Shown here one piece after another: positions 63,634 to 64,000 of a stretch of DNA of 64,000 nt. Numbering within the stretch: position 1 is the stretch's first letter; each line of letters starts with the position of its first letter. The DNA comes from Lysobacterales bacterium (GTDB lineage: Bacteria; Pseudomonadota; Gammaproteobacteria; Xanthomonadales; Rhodanobacteraceae): contig JADKJL010000001.1 of the NCBI GenBank assembly GCA_016721015.1, positions 930,001 through 994,000 on the forward strand. The letters are read 5' to 3'. The notes under the pieces are model-generated. The model ran no database searches and was not told the origin of the DNA. It worked only from the letters and a program-made list of their open reading frames with translations. A program made the position numbers and the translations under genes.

Positions 63634-64000
63634 ATGCGCAACGTCATCGCAAACGTCTTCCTGATCCTTGCCAGCACGCTTGCCGCCTCGGCCCAGGCCG
63701 CGACGGTCGCCGTCCAGTTGGATCTCCAGGCCGATCGGCATTCGATCAATCCGCTCATATTCGGCGTCAGCGGTTCGCCCGACCTTTCTCACCTGGCCTA
63801 CCCGCTTGTCCGCTGGGGCGGCAATTCGACAACCCGTTACAACTGGCAGGCGGACGTCCACAACACGGCGTCGGACTGGTTTTTCATGAACATTCCGGAC
63901 GGCGACGGTAGCCCTGCGGGATCATCGGTCGAAGCATTGATCAGTTCGACGCTGGGCGCTGGATCCCAACCGTTGTTGACCCTGAGCACGATCGGTTGGA
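63634..64000 (+). CDS. GH44-like secreted glycoside hydrolase (3' end outside window)
   Basis: The ATG at 63634 opens a signal peptide (VFLILASTLAASAQA) and a frame still open at the window edge (122 codons). The mature start LQADRHSINPLIFGVSG, then VRWGGNSTTRYNWQADVHN and ASDWFFMNIPDGDG match the beginning of family 44 glycoside hydrolases (endo-glucanase/xyloglucanase type). The catalytic glutamates would lie beyond the window. As an exported polysaccharidase it is a plausible type II secretion substrate (inference). Confidence 0.8.
   Translation, partial: MRNVIANVFLILASTLAASAQAATVAVQLDLQADRHSINPLIFGVSGSPDLSHLAYPLVRWGGNSTTRYNWQADVHNTASDWFFMNIPDGDGSPAGSSVEALISSTLGAGSQPLLTLSTIGW

Overview
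The window is a 64 kb piece of a GC-rich gammaproteobacterial chromosome. I infer the order Lysobacterales (Xanthomonadales), probably near Rhodanobacteraceae. The reasons are housekeeping genes in a gammaproteobacterial arrangement (rhlB divergent from trxA-rho, rpoD, dtd, dusA, gcvT-gcvH), type II secretion genes, OmpP1/FadL-like barrels, many secreted beta-propeller and beta-helix proteins, GTGGGAGCGACT-type REP hairpins and a lysine-rich histone-H1-like tail. No phage, transposase, plasmid or CRISPR gene was seen.

Layout. 0-2 kb: a small secreted protein, a hemolysin-III-family membrane protein, a DUF456 protein and a 171-bp MITE-like element. 2.4-8.4 kb (minus strand): a compact run encoding an M14 carboxypeptidase, an HlyD-like lipoprotein, an ABC ATPase, an ABC-2 permease, a GIY-YIG protein and a TonB protein. 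8.5-23 kb: GDPD, a large BNR/sortilin-like propeller protein, two FadL-like barrels, NnrU, a beta-helix protein, a sialidase-like lipoprotein and DusA. 23-27 kb (minus): a transmembrane Ser/Thr kinase with a PEGA domain, overlapping a secreted TPR-like gene.

27-34 kb is a self-contained regulon. A near-perfect sigma-54 promoter precedes an efflux adaptor, an ABC ATPase and two FtsX-type permeases. These are followed by a sigma-54-dependent response regulator that is the obvious candidate activator. The only NtrY-like histidine kinase in the window lies 24 kb away at 57.8 kb. The spacers of this operon are filled with inverted heptanucleotide arrays (GGGAGTN) that recur upstream of rho and after gspC.

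34-36 kb: rpoD and dtd. 36.4-42 kb: three large secreted proteins (two beta-helix, one FG-GAP-like). The last is divergent from an ECF sigma factor / Ser-Thr kinase pair (42-45.3 kb). These three and the beta-helix protein at 17-18.5 kb share a short C-terminal motif, approximately D-[VL]-[IL]-[FY]-x-[DQ]-x-F-[DE]. 45.6-51.2 kb: an LpxL-like acyltransferase, rho with a Q/N/G-rich extension, trxA and rhlB. 51.5-57.6 kb: an OmpA-like protein, gspC, gspD, gspE (lacking the usual tetracysteine) and a CAT-anticodon tRNA. 57.8-62.3 kb: a histidine kinase, an SPFH/NfeD pair, and gcvT and gcvH.

62.7-63.3 kb holds the most unusual gene: a MetJ methionine repressor domain continued in frame into a ~100-residue histone-H1-like tail. 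A cluster resembling MetJ operator boxes lies upstream. The window ends inside a GH44-like secreted glycosidase gene.

The best candidates for undescribed biology are the MetJ-H1 fusion, the shared C-terminal motif of the secreted proteins with the nearby ECF/kinase pair, and the inverted heptad elements.
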